The notes below the pieces were generated by a model. The model saw only the letters and a program-made list of their open reading frames with translations. It ran no database searches and had not been told where the DNA came from. The position numbers were made by a program, and so were the translations under genes. 64,000 bases of DNA, taken from assembly GCA_910579285.1 (NCBI GenBank), contig CAJTTT010000011.1, positions 1 to 64,000 of the forward strand, given 5' to 3'. This DNA comes from an uncultured Lachnospiraceae bacterium (GTDB lineage: Bacteria > Bacillota > Clostridia > Lachnospirales > Lachnospiraceae). Below are positions 63,142 to 64,000 of this stretch, piece after piece (the stretch's first letter is position 1; each line of letters opens with the position of its first letter).

Positions 63142-64000
63142 TCACAACAATAATATCGCATAAAATGCCGCCAAAATAATTGGCATGCACATTGCGCACA
63201 CAGTCAGTATCAATCCGTTTGGAATTGCAATCTCATGCTTTTTCCCATATTTCGGATGATTGATATAGAGCAGAAGCAGCATCGCCGCAAATGCACAAGT
63301 CGAAACCACCACATGATACACACTGCTGTACTCATTAAATCTGGTCCACAGGCATATCCCGTATCTTTCAGAAGAGGGCCGGTATATGTCGCTTCCCATC
63401 AGGTCACAAAGTCCTGTGATCCATGAGTTTCCCATCACATAAGCCGTATTCATATTCTGCGGATATTCCGCCCTCAGACTATAATAGGTGCGTCCGTACG
63501 TCACCGCCGTAAACAGCAGCAGATTCATTCCCAGATTCTGCGCAGAAACCATGATCAGTATCACCAAAAAGGGCACATACAAAAACAGACGGTAAAAACG
63601 ATTTGTCATCATCAGAAAACAAACAGCTCCGAAAACAACCGCCATTATATAAATTACCTTTTTCTTATATGCATCATCCGCCTCCTCTCTGGATGCGTAG
63701 CAGATAAAGAAAATAACACAAAGTAAAATTCCGCAAAGGGAGATCATGTTACTGCTCAGAGTCACCTTGGTGGTGAGGAGCATCCCTTCCGCGATCGTGG
63801 CAAAGCCGTTTTCCTCCTTCACCGTCTGATAGATGGCGTCATTTCTGTACATCACCTCAAACAGCAGAAGCGGGAGCGCCATGATCACACACGCAAGGGC
63901 CACCTTGTACAAATTTTTCTCTTTCAAAAGCAGCAGCGCCAGCACGGGTATCGCCATAATCGGACAGATCGTCACGCAGCAGACCATCAGCCAGAAACAT
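63142..64000 (-). CDS. Polytopic membrane protein, 5' part beyond window
   Basis: The frame is open to the right edge, so only the C-terminal 285 or so residues are seen. About eight hydrophobic segments are present, with the hydrophilic stretch MYRNDAIYQTVKEENGFAT near the start and a MGSDIYRPSSERYG loop later. No family is recognised. The several GT-C-like membrane proteins in this window have similar loop and helix layouts, so a surface-glycan role is plausible but unproven. It ends 15 bp before fcl. An internal ATG at 63987 is not a likely start since the frame continues (FWL) upstream. Confidence 0.65.
   Translation of the reverse strand, partial: CFWLMVCCVTICPIMAIPVLALLLLKEKNLYKVALACVIMALPLLLFEVMYRNDAIYQTVKEENGFATIAEGMLLTTKVTLSSNMISLCGILLCVIFFICYASREEADDAYKKKVIYIMAVVFGAVCFLMMTNRFYRLFLYVPFLVILIMVSAQNLGMNLLLFTAVTYGRTYYSLRAEYPQNMNTAYVMGNSWITGLCDLMGSDIYRPSSERYGICLWTRFNEYSSVYHVVVSTCAFAAMLLLLYINHPKYGKKHEIAIPNGLILTVCAMCMPIILAAFYAILLL

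Overview
The window is one long surface-glycan biosynthesis region. Every gene I can support, about 52 of them, lies on the minus strand, so transcription runs from the high coordinates to the low ones. The moderately GC-rich sequence, the AGGAGG-type ribosome binding sites, a sporulation-type Spo0A DNA-binding protein, an Rpn-family nuclease and EpsG/CpsE/Wzz-like capsule proteins together suggest a spore-forming Clostridia, most likely Lachnospiraceae. This placement is inferred from gene content, not from a marker gene. No rRNA, tRNA, CRISPR array or complete insertion sequence was seen.

Layout in the direction of transcription. (a) 64000-61650: the end of a polytopic membrane protein, a GDP-L-fucose synthase, and a stand-alone Spo0A C-terminal domain protein with its own promoter, two Spo0A-box-like sites and a strong terminator. 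(b) 61580-47302: the first glycan block. It holds a GtrB-like GT2, a GT2, a CpsE/WcaJ-type initiating phosphoglycosyltransferase, a Wzz-like protein with a degenerate kinase-like tail, a GT2, an EpsG-type polymerase, a 129-bp tandem repeat, then GT2, GT4, GT4 and GT2 genes and two GT-C-like membrane proteins. (c) 47250-31036: a pseudaminic acid block behind a consensus promoter. Its genes are mtnA, pseB, pseC, a YfhO-like membrane protein, a GT2, an aminotransferase-PseG fusion, pseF, pseI, an ATP-grasp ligase and a sialyltransferase-like enzyme. A 5'-truncated ABC exporter and an Rpn gene interrupt it. (d) 30925-18942: a PglK/MsbA-like ABC exporter, GtrA protein, acyltransferase, two large membrane proteins, a WecE aminotransferase, a GNAT acetyltransferase, a GtrB-like GT2 and a DUF6020 protein, followed by an orphan argC (18907-17957). 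(e) 17769-9023: an O-antigen-ligase-like protein followed by a Pgl-like set (PglF, PglE, DUF2164, PglC, ATP-grasp, PglA). (f) 8961-1: UDP-HexNAc dehydrogenase and 4-epimerase (UDP-GalNAcA type), a formyltransferase, three GT4 enzymes and a second DUF6020 protein cut by the window edge.

Read together, the locus can make several nucleotide-activated rare sugars: CMP-pseudaminic acid, a UDP-4-amino-4,6-dideoxy-HexNAc derivative, UDP-GalNAcA, dTDP-Fuc4N-type and GDP-fucose. It can start glycans with two different polyprenyl-phosphate transferases, extend them with about 14 glycosyltransferases, flip them with an ABC exporter, polymerise or transfer them with EpsG/Wzy_C-type proteins, and decorate them outside the membrane through GtrB-GtrA-GT-C style modules. 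The most unusual points are as follows. Two amino-sugar pathways lack a neighbouring acetyltransferase but each carries an ATP-grasp ligase. PseG is fused to an aminotransferase. mtnA and argC sit as orphans inside glycan operons. A tandem repeat carries a short reading frame whose last copy runs in frame into a glycosyltransferase. The receiver-less Spo0A protein sits at the head of the locus.
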